DNA of 64,000 nucleotides, taken from positions 1 to 64,000 of the forward strand of contig JBAZNI010000001.1 of NCBI GenBank assembly GCA_041649295.1, written 5' to 3'. Every line of letters begins with the position of its first letter. The stretch's first letter is position 1. This document shows, one piece after another, positions 40,067 through 48,746 of this stretch. The position numbers and the translations under genes were made by a program. A model generated the notes under the pieces. The model was not told the DNA's origin. It saw nothing but the letters and a program-made list of their open reading frames with translations, and made no database searches. The stretch is from JACPLR01 sp041649295 (GTDB lineage: Archaea > Nanobdellota > Nanobdellia > Pacearchaeales > GW2011-AR1).

Positions 40067-41284
40067 ATGTACACGTTTGCAATTCAGTTAATAGACTTGA
40101 TTAAACTGCGTTATATCCAGTTATTCGCAGTGTTCTTCGTGTTAAGTTGGGCAATATACTTAACAAAATTAATTTATTCAAGCAAGTATTGGGGAATCAA
40201 ATTTAAGGATTATGATTTCAAAGGTAAAGTTTCAGTTCTAATTCCTGTGGTAGATGAAGATGAAGAAGTTTGGAAAAAAGTTTTGGAATCAATTAAAAAT
40301 GGATTAAAAAATGTTAAACACGAAGTAATTGTTATAGCAAATGGAAAAAATGGAGAGGAAAATATAAAACTCGCCTTAAAATATGGATTTAAAGTAATAA
40401 GATTATCTGAAGCGAGTAAAAGAAAAGCAATTGAGGCAGGAGTAGAAAAAGCAACAGGAGAGATTACTATAATTTTAGATTCAGATACAATAGTCTTAGA
40501 AGATTCTATTAAAAAATTACTGAAGCCATTTAGAAATCCACAGGTTGGAGGAACAACACCAAGACACATTATTTTTAATCGTAAAAGAAGTTTATATACT
40601 AGAATATCCGACTGGCTTGAGGACATAAGATTTAATGAGGTAGTTGCAGGGCAGTCAATACACGGGGCTGTTTCCTGCCTTCCTGGAAGATTACTTGCTG
40701 TAAGAACTAATTTATTAAAAAGATTAGTCCCTGAATTAGTAAACCAGAAATTTTTAGGGGCAAGATGTATTTCTGGAGATGATAGATTTCTAACTTCTTG
40801 GTTGCTAGAAAGAGGATACTATACAGCATATGTCCCTGAAAGTGTGGTTATGACGAATGCTCCAGAAACACTCGAGGCATTTGTAAAACAAAGGCTAAGA
40901 TGGTCAAGGACTTCTCTTAGGGAAACAATAAGGTCATTAGGATGGATTTGGAATTATCCATTTACTGCTTTCACAACTATCTCTAATGTAGTATTAAGGT
41001 GGTTGTTTTTTGCAGTTATAATTTTAGCATTATTTAAATGGGTAGGGATAATTAATATCCCCCATTATGTTAATTTTACATGGTATTTTGTTTCGTTTGG
41101 AACTATAGCAGGATTTTTTATTAGCGGGTTTTTGAGGCAGTTTAGACACATTTATAGATATCCAGAAGATTTACTATATCTTCCATTATTCTTAATTGTT
41201 ACCACATTTATTTTAACACCTGTTGAGTGGCTAGGAAATATTACTTTGAAAGAAAGCAAGTGGATGACGAGGAATACCAAATGA
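40067..41284 (+). CDS. Family 2 glycosyltransferase, hyaluronan/cellulose synthase-like
   Basis: 405 residues. An N-terminal helix (LFAVFFVLSWAIYLTKLIY) precedes the GT-A domain with VSVLIPVVDEDEEVW, LDSDT, SGDDRFLTSWLL and KQRLRWSR, the processive-type D,D,D,QxxRW pattern. C-terminal membrane helices follow. It probably makes a surface polysaccharide or glycolipid with a sugar nucleotide as donor. Neighbours are PAP2 phosphatase and archaeosortase. Confidence 0.9.
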   Translation: MYTFAIQLIDLIKLRYIQLFAVFFVLSWAIYLTKLIYSSKYWGIKFKDYDFKGKVSVLIPVVDEDEEVWKKVLESIKNGLKNVKHEVIVIANGKNGEENIKLALKYGFKVIRLSEASKRKAIEAGVEKATGEITIILDSDTIVLEDSIKKLLKPFRNPQVGGTTPRHIIFNRKRSLYTRISDWLEDIRFNEVVAGQSIHGAVSCLPGRLLAVRTNLLKRLVPELVNQKFLGARCISGDDRFLTSWLLERGYYTAYVPESVVMTNAPETLEAFVKQRLRWSRTSLRETIRSLGWIWNYPFTAFTTISNVVLRWLFFAVIILALFKWVGIINIPHYVNFTWYFVSFGTIAGFFISGFLRQFRHIYRYPEDLLYLPLFLIVTTFILTPVEWLGNITLKESKWMTRNTK

Positions 41285-41345
41285 TAGGGAATATAGTTAT
41301 CTTTTTGAATAACGACACACGCGCCTATACCTTAAAATAATTCAC

Positions 41346-41972
41346 TTACTTTCTCCTAAACACTTTTCTTATATATGAGTTTATCCTTTTTCCAAAAGAA
41401 TGTTTTTGTTCTATTTCAAGAACAGCAAAACCAATTAATAACCCGATTAATGCTCCGGCAATAACATCGCTTAAGTAATGCACTCCACAATAAATTCTGG
41501 AAAAACCCACAATAAATGCAAAAATTATCCAAAAATATTTTAATTTTGGAAACTCTTTGTTAAGTATAGGAAGAGCAGCAAATACTACAACACTATGCAT
41601 AGAAGGCATTGAAGAGCTCCATGTGCTCATATTGCTTTCAATTGCAGAACTTACAACAGGCAGTCCAATTTGGAAAGGGCGCGGACGTTTTATTAAAATC
41701 TTAATTAAGTAAGTTAAACAAGCAGAGAAGAATAAAGTGAGCCATAAAGGCGGGATATATCTTCTTTTATTCTCATTCCATAAAAACATGCTCGTCAATA
41801 TAAAAAACATTATAATTGTCGAAGAAAGAAATCCAATTCCAAACAATATGTTTGTTAATAATTCAAATCTTATTTTAGCTGTTAATTCAATAATTAAACT
41901 GTCAAATTTTATGCTTATTATTGACAGCAGGGCAATAACCGACAGCAGTAAAATAAACCTCTCTTTCTTCAT
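41346..41972 (-). CDS. PAP2-family phosphatase
   Basis: 208 residues with five to six membrane helices. The three phosphatase motifs are KRPRPF, SMPSMHSVV and SRIYCGVHYLSDVIAG. It probably dephosphorylates polyprenyl diphosphate or another lipid phosphate, which would recycle the sugar carrier used by the nearby glycosyltransferase. Confidence 0.9.
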   Translation of the reverse strand: MKKERFILLLSVIALLSIISIKFDSLIIELTAKIRFELLTNILFGIGFLSSTIIMFFILTSMFLWNENKRRYIPPLWLTLFFSACLTYLIKILIKRPRPFQIGLPVVSSAIESNMSTWSSSMPSMHSVVVFAALPILNKEFPKLKYFWIIFAFIVGFSRIYCGVHYLSDVIAGALIGLLIGFAVLEIEQKHSFGKRINSYIRKVFRRK

Positions 41973-42022
41973 AATATCTTAAAAAAGAATTTATTTAAAT
42001 AGTTTGGTGTTTTTATGCCACC

Positions 42023-42544
42023 ATGGAAAAGCAGGATATCAAGGTGCTTTATATTGTCTTAAGATACTTGTTAATTTTGTTATTCGGTTTAGGGAATTTC
42101 TATTTGATTTATAAAATATTTGCCCCAATTACAGTTTATCTATCTTATTTTATGCTAAGCATTTTTTATAATCCTGTTGTTTTAAATAATGTTATTTTTA
42201 TAAATAACTATGAAATTGAAATAATCAGTTCGTGCATTGCAGGAAGTGCTTATTTTTTCTTGCTCGGGCTTAATTTATCAGTTCCAATGGATTATAAAAA
42301 AAGAATTTACACCCTATTCTGTGCTGTTTTAATTTTTCTCTCATTGAATGTGCTTAGGATTGTTTTTTTATCGTCGCTGTTTATAAATGACTGTATATAT
42401 TTTGATGTTATCCATAAATTTTTATGGTGGTTTTTTAGCACATTTTTAATATTATTTATTTGGTTTTCAGAAGTTTTGATTTTTAAGATAAAGCCAATTC
42501 CCATTTATTCAGATTTTAAATTTGTTAAAAGACTAATTAAGTAA
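42023..42544 (+). CDS. Archaeosortase/exosortase family protease
   Basis: 173 residues with five or more membrane helices. The catalytic triad fits Cys71 (ISSCIAGS), Arg112 (LNVLRIV) and His131 (VIHKFLWW). Such enzymes cut C-terminal sorting signals of surface proteins and attach the protein to a lipid. A TATA-like TTTATTTAAATAG precedes the start. It reads divergently from the PAP2 gene. Confidence 0.85.
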   Translation: MEKQDIKVLYIVLRYLLILLFGLGNFYLIYKIFAPITVYLSYFMLSIFYNPVVLNNVIFINNYEIEIISSCIAGSAYFFLLGLNLSVPMDYKKRIYTLFCAVLIFLSLNVLRIVFLSSLFINDCIYFDVIHKFLWWFFSTFLILFIWFSEVLIFKIKPIPIYSDFKFVKRLIK

Positions 42545-42545
42545 A

Positions 42546-42727
42546 GAATATCCTACCAATGTGTTTATTCAAAAAGGAGATTCGGCATTAAATAATAATT
42601 CTACAATATTATTAAATCAGATGAGGACTATTGATAAAAGAAGAATTTTGAGGAAATTAGGTTCTTTAGATGTTTTTTAATGAATAAATTAGACTTAGCT
42701 ATTAAACTTTGTTTGGCTCTAGATTAA
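42546..42727 (+). pseudogene. Relic of a MazF/PemK-type toxin gene
   Basis: The plus strand translates EYPTNVFIQKGDSALNNNST then LLNQMRTIDKRRILRKLGSLDVF, stops, and resumes in another frame as MNKLDLAIKLCLALD. This matches the C-terminal half of the toxin at 51472-51816. The N-terminal half is missing and one frameshift is present, so it is not functional. Confidence 0.75.
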
Positions 42728-42740
42728 ACTCTAACTTAAA

Positions 42741-43559
42741 TTAACTTGCAGAGTATTCTGGAGAAACAACATTTTTCATTGACTCTTCATATTCTTCAAT
42801 GCTTTGCAGTTGTTTTAGGAGTTCTGCTTCAAATCTCTCAATAACTCTTATATCTTCATCGCATTTGTTAAATGTAAGAATATAACAGTTGGGATTTTTT
42901 TCATCCTGCACTATTTTAGTTTCATTTCCTTTTGTCAATAGAATTACAGTATTCTCTGCTTTATTTGTGCAATCAGCAAAGGTTACATTATTTTCTATTG
43001 CAGATTCATTTGTTGCTACAGCAGTTACTATGCCAAATTTAATCCCATTCATAAACTGTGTAAACATTGCAGGAGCAACTGCCCCGCATTCATTAACATT
43101 TGCACTTAAATTTGCTGAGAAATAAGTTTTTCTCTTTGCAGTAATGCTTATATTTCCCTCCAGGGACACAATTTTTTCCAATGTTTTTGGCTTGTTTCTG
43201 AAAATAGTTGTGAAATTAACAATTTCTTCATCGCTATTTATCCCTTCGATTTTTGCAGTGTAAATTTTAAGTCCTGCAGGAAGTGTAGTTTCCTGCCAGT
43301 TAAAATCAGCATACTTGAATTTATTAGACTCTGAAATTACCCATGCCCCTAAAAAAATACCAAGTATTACCACTACAAGTATTATCAAAAGCCATACAGC
43401 TTCCCCCTCTTGTTTTTTTTCAACAGATTCAGGAAATGTATTTTCAGCACCAGAATCTTCTTTAGTTTCTTCTTTAGAATTTTCTTCAGATGTTGCTTCA
43501 GGAATAAGTGCTTTAAGCACATCCCTTTTTTCTTTATTTGCTTCTTTTTTTCCTTTCAT
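42741..43559 (-). CDS. Single-pass membrane protein, 272 aa
   Basis: The N-terminal part is charged (KEANKEKRDVLKALIPEATSEENSKEET), then one membrane helix (VWLLIILVVVILGIFLGAWVI), then an outer domain with four Cys. It is not recognised. Its C-terminal CYILTFNKCDEDIRVIERF is similar to the neighbour 43559-44140, so the two are probably distant paralogues. They share an operon: the ends overlap by a base. Confidence 0.7.
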   Translation of the reverse strand: MKGKKEANKEKRDVLKALIPEATSEENSKEETKEDSGAENTFPESVEKKQEGEAVWLLIILVVVILGIFLGAWVISESNKFKYADFNWQETTLPAGLKIYTAKIEGINSDEEIVNFTTIFRNKPKTLEKIVSLEGNISITAKRKTYFSANLSANVNECGAVAPAMFTQFMNGIKFGIVTAVATNESAIENNVTFADCTNKAENTVILLTKGNETKIVQDEKNPNCYILTFNKCDEDIRVIERFEAELLKQLQSIEEYEESMKNVVSPEYSAS

Positions 43560-44140
43560 TATTGAACCCCAAGCATTTTAAAAATAATCCTGTCTGCTGA
43601 TTTAATCTGTTCACTTTCACTGCTCTTAATAAAAAGGCAGTTATCTTGTTTATAAATATTTGTTTCATTTGATATGCTAAAAAACATTATATTGCTTGAG
43701 CAGTTTTTTACAGGGGCATTTTCATTATCACATTTAATTCCTTCAACACATACATCTCTTTGGTATCTTTGGATATATCTGCCAATATTGTTTAATATTT
43801 CTGCTTCTGCATACTGCTCTTTAAACACTCCATATAGTGGCTTTTGATAATATTGCTCAATAGTTATGTCAAAATCCAGCGAGATGTCTTCTGTTTCTTT
43901 TGGGTTGTAAAGTGTGATAAATTTTTCTCCATCTATTTCAATTTCCCAATATCCGTTATCATTTCTATTAAATTCAAAGCCATTATAAGTTATTTTATTT
44001 TTATTATTTTTATTATCTTCATTAAAAAAAGAATAACCTGCTGTGCTTATAACCATCAGCCCGATTAAAATAACTCCTATGATAATCTGGTTTCTTCTTT
44101 TTTTCTTGTCCTGCTCTTCTTTGCTTTTTATTTCTCTCAT
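43559..44140 (-). CDS. Single-pass membrane protein, 193 aa
   Basis: A basic N-terminus (KEEQDKKKRRNQIIIGVILIGLMVISTAGY) contains the membrane helix. An outer domain follows with GYWEIEIDGEKFITLYNP and Cys pairs (VCVEGIKC, DNCLFIKSS). ATG 44140 was preferred to 44149. Not recognised. Same architecture as 42741-43559. Confidence 0.7.
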   Translation of the reverse strand: MREIKSKEEQDKKKRRNQIIIGVILIGLMVISTAGYSFFNEDNKNNKNKITYNGFEFNRNDNGYWEIEIDGEKFITLYNPKETEDISLDFDITIEQYYQKPLYGVFKEQYAEAEILNNIGRYIQRYQRDVCVEGIKCDNENAPVKNCSSNIMFFSISNETNIYKQDNCLFIKSSESEQIKSADRIIFKMLGVQ

Positions 44141-44480
44141 AGCAAACAATCGTAATGTTAATTTAAAAACTTTTAGAAAGTTTTTAATAGGTTATATGAT
44201 ATTATAGCATAAGACATTGATATTTCCTCGTTTATGTCTTTGCTATCAAGGGAAAGATATACAATTATGGTGGAAAACTTATGTCTTTCACTATAGTTAA
44301 GATTCTTAATGTTAGAAACGCAAATCAATTCATAAATTTATTTTATATCTTGTAAAAAGGTTTTCTTCACGTTAACAAAAGTGAGCAAAGCGAACGTTAT
44401 TTATATTGCTTTTATTTTTACGAGAGTTCTCACAAGAAGTGAAAAAGAAAGAAAAAGTAAAATAAAAAATCAAAATTTAT
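44141..44480. other. Intergenic region between membrane-protein pair and S-layer gene
   Basis: No gene is visible. It holds the 3' end of the S-layer transcript (minus strand) and the upstream region of the pair 43559-44140. A diverged copy of the short repeat from 37331 lies near 44356-44374. Confidence 0.3.
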
Positions 44481-46811
44481 TTATGCTGGTCCTACTAATT
44501 TCTGGCCTGCTGCGATATTCAAAGTACTTGTTGTTAGGTAATTTGCTGCAGCAGTTGTATCAGCTGCGTTATATCCTGCAACTACAGTAGCTAGTTTGCC
44601 ACTATATGAATATGTTGCAATTAGATATTGCCCGTCACCTACACTAGTAGCAGTAGTAAAATCTGGTCCACATGTTCCAGATGCAACTCCTAAAACACTA
44701 GCAGCAACACTATTGATGCAACTTCCACCAATAACTACTAGGTTCTTTCCAGATGCATTAGCAACTTCGCTGTCTTTTAATATTACAACAGCACCATCAC
44801 TACCTCCGAAAGATGTTTCTGGAGCAGTTATATATAACTGTCCGTAAGATTCTCCTCCGTGGTAAACAAGTTTAACGCTATTCTGTCCAGAACTTGGTTT
44901 TTTCCACAAGATTTCAGTACCTAGAGCAGAGTATACAAAGTCTCTAAATTCTTTTGTATCTCCGATTTCTGTGCTTGTTGCATTTCCTCCAGTTATACCA
45001 TCTACTTCAACTTCTGGTGTAGAAGCTGAGTTAAATCCAAGTGTCAGGTTTACGCTTCTTCCTGCAGCAGGTGTATCATCTTTGTTTTCTTCTTGGAAAA
45101 CTAAATTGAATGTAGCTGAATTATTTCCACCTTCTGTACATGACTCGTTCAACAATCCAAGTCCTAGTTGGAATGTCTCTCCAGAAGTCATGTTAAATGG
45201 CAACCAAACTTTCATTCCTTCTTTTGAATAAAGTGTTTGGAAGTCTACATTTGAGCCTGCAGTAACGTTTACAGTCTTAGCATTTTTGTCAATAAATCCA
45301 ACAGTGAACTCAAGGTTACCTATTGTAACAACATCAGCTTGCTGTGCATCTTCTTTTGCACTAGTCCAAACTCCGTCTTTTTTATACTGGAAAGTAGTTT
45401 TGTTTATAAGACTTTCTACTTTAAAGTTAGTAGCTTTTAATAAGTAAGATTCAGCATCGCTTCCATCATCCCAAGAAGCAACAAAATAAGCATCTGTGTC
45501 TCCATCAAAAGTGATGTTTGCACCAGTTTGCCCAGGAGCTGTTCTTAGCATATTATCGCCATCTTTTCCAATACCTATATAGTTTGTGCTGTTTGCATAT
45601 AAGATGTTTATATCTTCAGTACTGCCCTTTAATGGGAAATCTTCTAAAGTTATTACTGTTGTACTTGAACCAGAAACAGTTATTGTTTCTGATTTTGGAT
45701 ATACCATTCCAGGGAATGATAATTTAACTGCACCAAATCCTGGCATAGTAATTTGGCTGTCTGGAGTGATGAATAAATCATCGTCTGCTTTCCATTGAAG
45801 CACAATTTTTACTAATTTCCCAGAAGTGTCAGTTATATATGCAGCAAGGTTTGATATTGCCTCATCATTTAGTTCAATATCAGAGCCGTCAACTAATTTT
45901 AATTTACCGCTACCAATACTAAATTCTACTTTGTTTACATCAGCTTCTTTTGAAGAATAATAAACTGTTTTAACTCCAACATAAGCACCATCTGCTAATC
46001 TCTGAGTTTGTCCAGCACTAAGACTATTTGTTGAATCTCCGTTAATAGTAAATGTAACTGCAGAACTACTTGTAATAAAGTCTACAGAAACATCATATGT
46101 TTTACCATTTACAGTTATTGTAGAAGATTCTCCTAATGCAAGAGTATTTTCTTGTGCTGAATCAAGCAAATCCATTGATGCAGAACCACTTGAACTATTT
46201 GTTTGTAAGATGTAGTAATCTTTTCCAAGTAATCTAACATCTGAACTTGATAAATCATCCCAGTTTGGCTGATCTGTCATTTCCATTGTATAGTTAAGTA
46301 CGTGAGCAGCATTAGCTATTCTAATAGCCATAGTTGGTGTATCTGTTTTATAATCATTGTCATCAAACATTGCCAATTGTAAATTAGCAAGATTAATTTT
46401 TTGTGTGTAGTCAAATTCATCATTATCATTATCCACATATTTGCCGTCAGCTAATAATGTTGGCAACCCTCCGTTTGGACTATCTTCTGTAATTGCAGTT
46501 GCTACAACATCTTGGATTCCATATCCTGTTTGTAACTTTGTAGAAGATTTTTCTAACAAAAGACTTTCACCTCCTGATGGAGTTTGTCCTGCAATTGATT
46601 GTGTTGTTACAGAAGCTAATAAATTAGTTTGTACTGTCTGAGCTGCAAGGTAGTCTGATTGAGCTGCACTTGAACCATAGACAATAGCTACATTTGACAC
46701 ACCACCTGAAACCAAAGGTTCGGGGTATGCAGCAGCAGCAAGTCCGAAAGTAGCACCTAACATAGCTGCACTAGCAAGAACTGATGAAACTTTCTTAAAA
46801 TTTATTTTCAT
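44481..46811 (-). CDS. S-layer protein
   Basis: 776 residues. The signal peptide MKINFKKVSSVLASAAMLGA, ending near AAAAYPEP, is followed by VSNVAIVYGSSAAQSDYLAAQ, which resembles the opening of methanogen S-layer proteins. The C-terminal part repeats a similar module (NLVVIGGSCINSVAASVLGV, LATVVAGYNAADTTAAANYL). The protein is acidic and Thr/Ser-rich. The ATG at 46811 was chosen: AAAGGAGG lies about 9 bases before it, and the longer frame would start with TTG at 46820. Likely the main cell-wall protein. Confidence 0.9.
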   Translation of the reverse strand: MKINFKKVSSVLASAAMLGATFGLAAAAYPEPLVSGGVSNVAIVYGSSAAQSDYLAAQTVQTNLLASVTTQSIAGQTPSGGESLLLEKSSTKLQTGYGIQDVVATAITEDSPNGGLPTLLADGKYVDNDNDEFDYTQKINLANLQLAMFDDNDYKTDTPTMAIRIANAAHVLNYTMEMTDQPNWDDLSSSDVRLLGKDYYILQTNSSSGSASMDLLDSAQENTLALGESSTITVNGKTYDVSVDFITSSSAVTFTINGDSTNSLSAGQTQRLADGAYVGVKTVYYSSKEADVNKVEFSIGSGKLKLVDGSDIELNDEAISNLAAYITDTSGKLVKIVLQWKADDDLFITPDSQITMPGFGAVKLSFPGMVYPKSETITVSGSSTTVITLEDFPLKGSTEDINILYANSTNYIGIGKDGDNMLRTAPGQTGANITFDGDTDAYFVASWDDGSDAESYLLKATNFKVESLINKTTFQYKKDGVWTSAKEDAQQADVVTIGNLEFTVGFIDKNAKTVNVTAGSNVDFQTLYSKEGMKVWLPFNMTSGETFQLGLGLLNESCTEGGNNSATFNLVFQEENKDDTPAAGRSVNLTLGFNSASTPEVEVDGITGGNATSTEIGDTKEFRDFVYSALGTEILWKKPSSGQNSVKLVYHGGESYGQLYITAPETSFGGSDGAVVILKDSEVANASGKNLVVIGGSCINSVAASVLGVASGTCGPDFTTATSVGDGQYLIATYSYSGKLATVVAGYNAADTTAAANYLTTSTLNIAAGQKLVGPA

Positions 46812-47256
46812 TTTTTTCAACCTCCTTTCAATTGTCTGTTATTTTTCGATACAAAGTATCGGCATACTGGTTAAAGTTTATTTCTTTTTAGATTCTTCAG
46901 CCAGCAGATTATAACAATCCCTTATCAGGAATGTTGTCGTCGGCAGATATGTTAACAATATGTTATATTTTTTTTCATTTATAAATCTTTTGCTATAAAC
47001 CTTAATTTTAACAAAAAAACACTCAAAAATTGGGCATTTATTTATAAACCTTTCGTTGTTACTCCATTATTAAACAAATTCTAAACAGCTAAAATAGAAA
47101 CATTTATTAACATATATGATATTATTACACATATATGTTTTTTCCAAACACATATTATAGATAGAATGTATAAATATAGGGTTAAAAATACCATATATTG
47201 TTTATCGAAGATAAAATAAAAATACCAAATTAAATGAAAAACATATAAAAAGGAAA
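46812..47256. other. Long leader of the S-layer gene and divergent promoter region
   Basis: Minus strand: a TATA box GATTTATAAATG at 46976-46987 implies an S-layer leader of about 145 nt, with hairpin CGATAC-TTT-GTATCG at 46847-46861 and a strong Shine-Dalgarno at 46821-46826. Plus strand: GAATGTATAAATATAGG near 47166-47182 may drive the HTH gene. An inverted repeat ACATATATG (47110-47118) with CATATATGT (47130-47138) could be an operator. Confidence 0.45.
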
Positions 47257-47334
47257 GTGTGTGAGAGCCTAGAGAATAAAATATTCTCTGGCCCAGAGAA
47301 CAAGTATGTTCTCTTGGGAAAACCTTCGGTTATC
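47257..47334 (+). repeat. Double-hairpin element, copy 2
   Basis: GTGTGTGAGAGCC, then AGAGAAT-loop-ATTCTCT inside GCC/GGC (47267-47292), then AGAGAACA-loop-TGTTCTCT inside CC/GG (47293-47317), then AACC-TTC-GGTT. It ends 6 bases before the ATG of the HTH gene at 47340, so it probably lies in its leader. It is homologous to 17298-17373. Confidence 0.65.
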
Positions 47335-47339
47335 TTCAA

Positions 47340-47699
47340 ATGGCAGAAAAAACAAGAATAATTGACATTTATGAAAAAACAGGAACATTTACTTCAGTTT
47401 TTAGAAGATTTACAGGTGAAAAAAAAGACTATAATTATGATGATTTAGCTGTATTAAGAAGGTTATTATCTAATGAAAAAGCACGTATTCTTCACGCTAT
47501 AAAAAACCAAAAACCCCTCTCTATATATGCTTTGGCAAAGTTTCTTCATAGAGACTTTAAGTCTGTAAGAGAAGATATTCTCTTGCTTAAGAAATTTGGG
47601 TTTATTGACTTAATTCAGGAAAAATCAGGAAAGACAAATAGGATAAATCACCGCCCGGTAATTTCTGCAACAACTGTAAACATAGTGATTAGGATTTAA
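47340..47699 (+). CDS. Winged-helix DNA-binding protein, 119 aa
   Basis: A predicted winged-helix regulator: LLSNEKARILHAIKNQKPLSIYALAKFLHRDFKSVREDILLLKKFGFIDLI is the classic HTH with recognition helix RDFKSVREDI. It converges with the pilin-like operon (47698 is shared) and reads away from the S-layer gene. It might control either, but the sequence shows only the position. Confidence 0.8.
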   Translation: MAEKTRIIDIYEKTGTFTSVFRRFTGEKKDYNYDDLAVLRRLLSNEKARILHAIKNQKPLSIYALAKFLHRDFKSVREDILLLKKFGFIDLIQEKSGKTNRINHRPVISATTVNIVIRI

Positions 47700-48226
47700 C
47701 TCAGATTATAGCACATTTCAACTCTCATAGTTGCAACTTCAGAACTCGAGCCTATATAAAAAGTGTTTTTTCCAAACATCTTTGTAGAAGGGCAGAAAGT
47801 AGCAGGCCCCTTTCCAGCAAATATAGGGGAAATTATGTCTGTTTTTTCCTCACTTCCGGTATATAACTTCATCTCATAATACCTTCTATAGCTTTCTTCT
47901 CCAACATCAAAACTATTATTTAAAATTTCTTTTATTGTGTTTTCCAGGTATTTGCATGTATCTTCCCCATTTTCACAGCTTTGTCTTCTATAGCATAAAT
48001 CAACAAGACTTTCAATTGTCTGAAAGCTTCCAAGTCTTTCACAACCAGTTGTTACTGGTTTTATGCCTGTTAAAAATGCAGATAGTTCATTGCTTTCTTG
48101 TATTGTAGTTGAATTGGGTTTCCTGAGATAAATGCCAAGAAGAACAATGCCAACTATTGCAACTAAAACTACAATTAGCACAAAACCAACCATTTCTTCC
48201 TGAGCTTTTATTTTTTTAGCTTTCAT
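47696..48226 (-). CDS. Pilin-like protein 1
   Basis: About 176 residues. The N-terminus KKIKAQEEMVGFVLIVVLVAIVGIVLLG is a class III (prepilin-peptidase type) signal: a basic stretch, an Ala before Gln-Glu, then a hydrophobic helix. The outer domain has several cysteines (GCERL, CYRRQSC). The start was set at the ATG at 48226. It is the last of four similar genes and its stop overlaps the HTH gene at the far end. Confidence 0.75.
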   Translation of the reverse strand: MKAKKIKAQEEMVGFVLIVVLVAIVGIVLLGIYLRKPNSTTIQESNELSAFLTGIKPVTTGCERLGSFQTIESLVDLCYRRQSCENGEDTCKYLENTIKEILNNSFDVGEESYRRYYEMKLYTGSEEKTDIISPIFAGKGPATFCPSTKMFGKNTFYIGSSSEVATMRVEMCYNLS

Positions 48227-48746
48227 CTTCTTCCACATCAATCATCAATATGCCTAATTCACACTTATCATAGGCAACTCCATTATAAGTCTGTTTTTTG
48301 CACAAAGGGACAAAAGAATACACTTTTGCAGAGTCTTTTTCAGTGTATATTTTTATTATTCTGCAATCTGGGTAATTTCCGCTGTCGCATTCCCTGTCTT
48401 TTGTATCTTTTGGATAAACTTTCTCAATAATAAACCCTTTGATATTTTTTCCCCAAAAATCCTTATATCTCTCTTTGTTTTCAGATGATTTTAAAATCAT
48501 AAGCTTGTCAAGATCAACACTGTTAGGAATGTTTTCATTAAACGAAAATTCAGGGGTTGAAGCGATTTTAGATACTAAGGCAATTGCTTTTTGTTTTTCC
48601 AATTCCTTAACATCTGAATGAAGATTTGAGAATTTTATAGATACATAAAACAGGACTACTAAAACAAAAAATAATGTTACTGCAACTATCATAAATATTG
48701 TTTGTTGCATTTTAAACTGCGCTTTTTTTCTTAATATAACTCGCAT
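48216..48746 (-). CDS. Pilin-like protein 2
   Basis: 176 residues. N-terminal RKKAQFKMQQTIFMIVAVTLFFVLVV is a basic-Ala-Gln prepilin-like start followed by a membrane helix. An outer domain follows with CDSGNYPDCRI and CKKQTYNGVAYDKCELG. It overlaps the preceding and following genes by a few bases. Confidence 0.75.
   Translation of the reverse strand: MRVILRKKAQFKMQQTIFMIVAVTLFFVLVVLFYVSIKFSNLHSDVKELEKQKAIALVSKIASTPEFSFNENIPNSVDLDKLMILKSSENKERYKDFWGKNIKGFIIEKVYPKDTKDRECDSGNYPDCRIIKIYTEKDSAKVYSFVPLCKKQTYNGVAYDKCELGILMIDVEEDES

Noticed and set aside
46812..46820. TTG start adding three residues to the S-layer protein
   Set aside because: The ATG at 46811 has the well-placed Shine-Dalgarno; the TTG would lie within that spacing.
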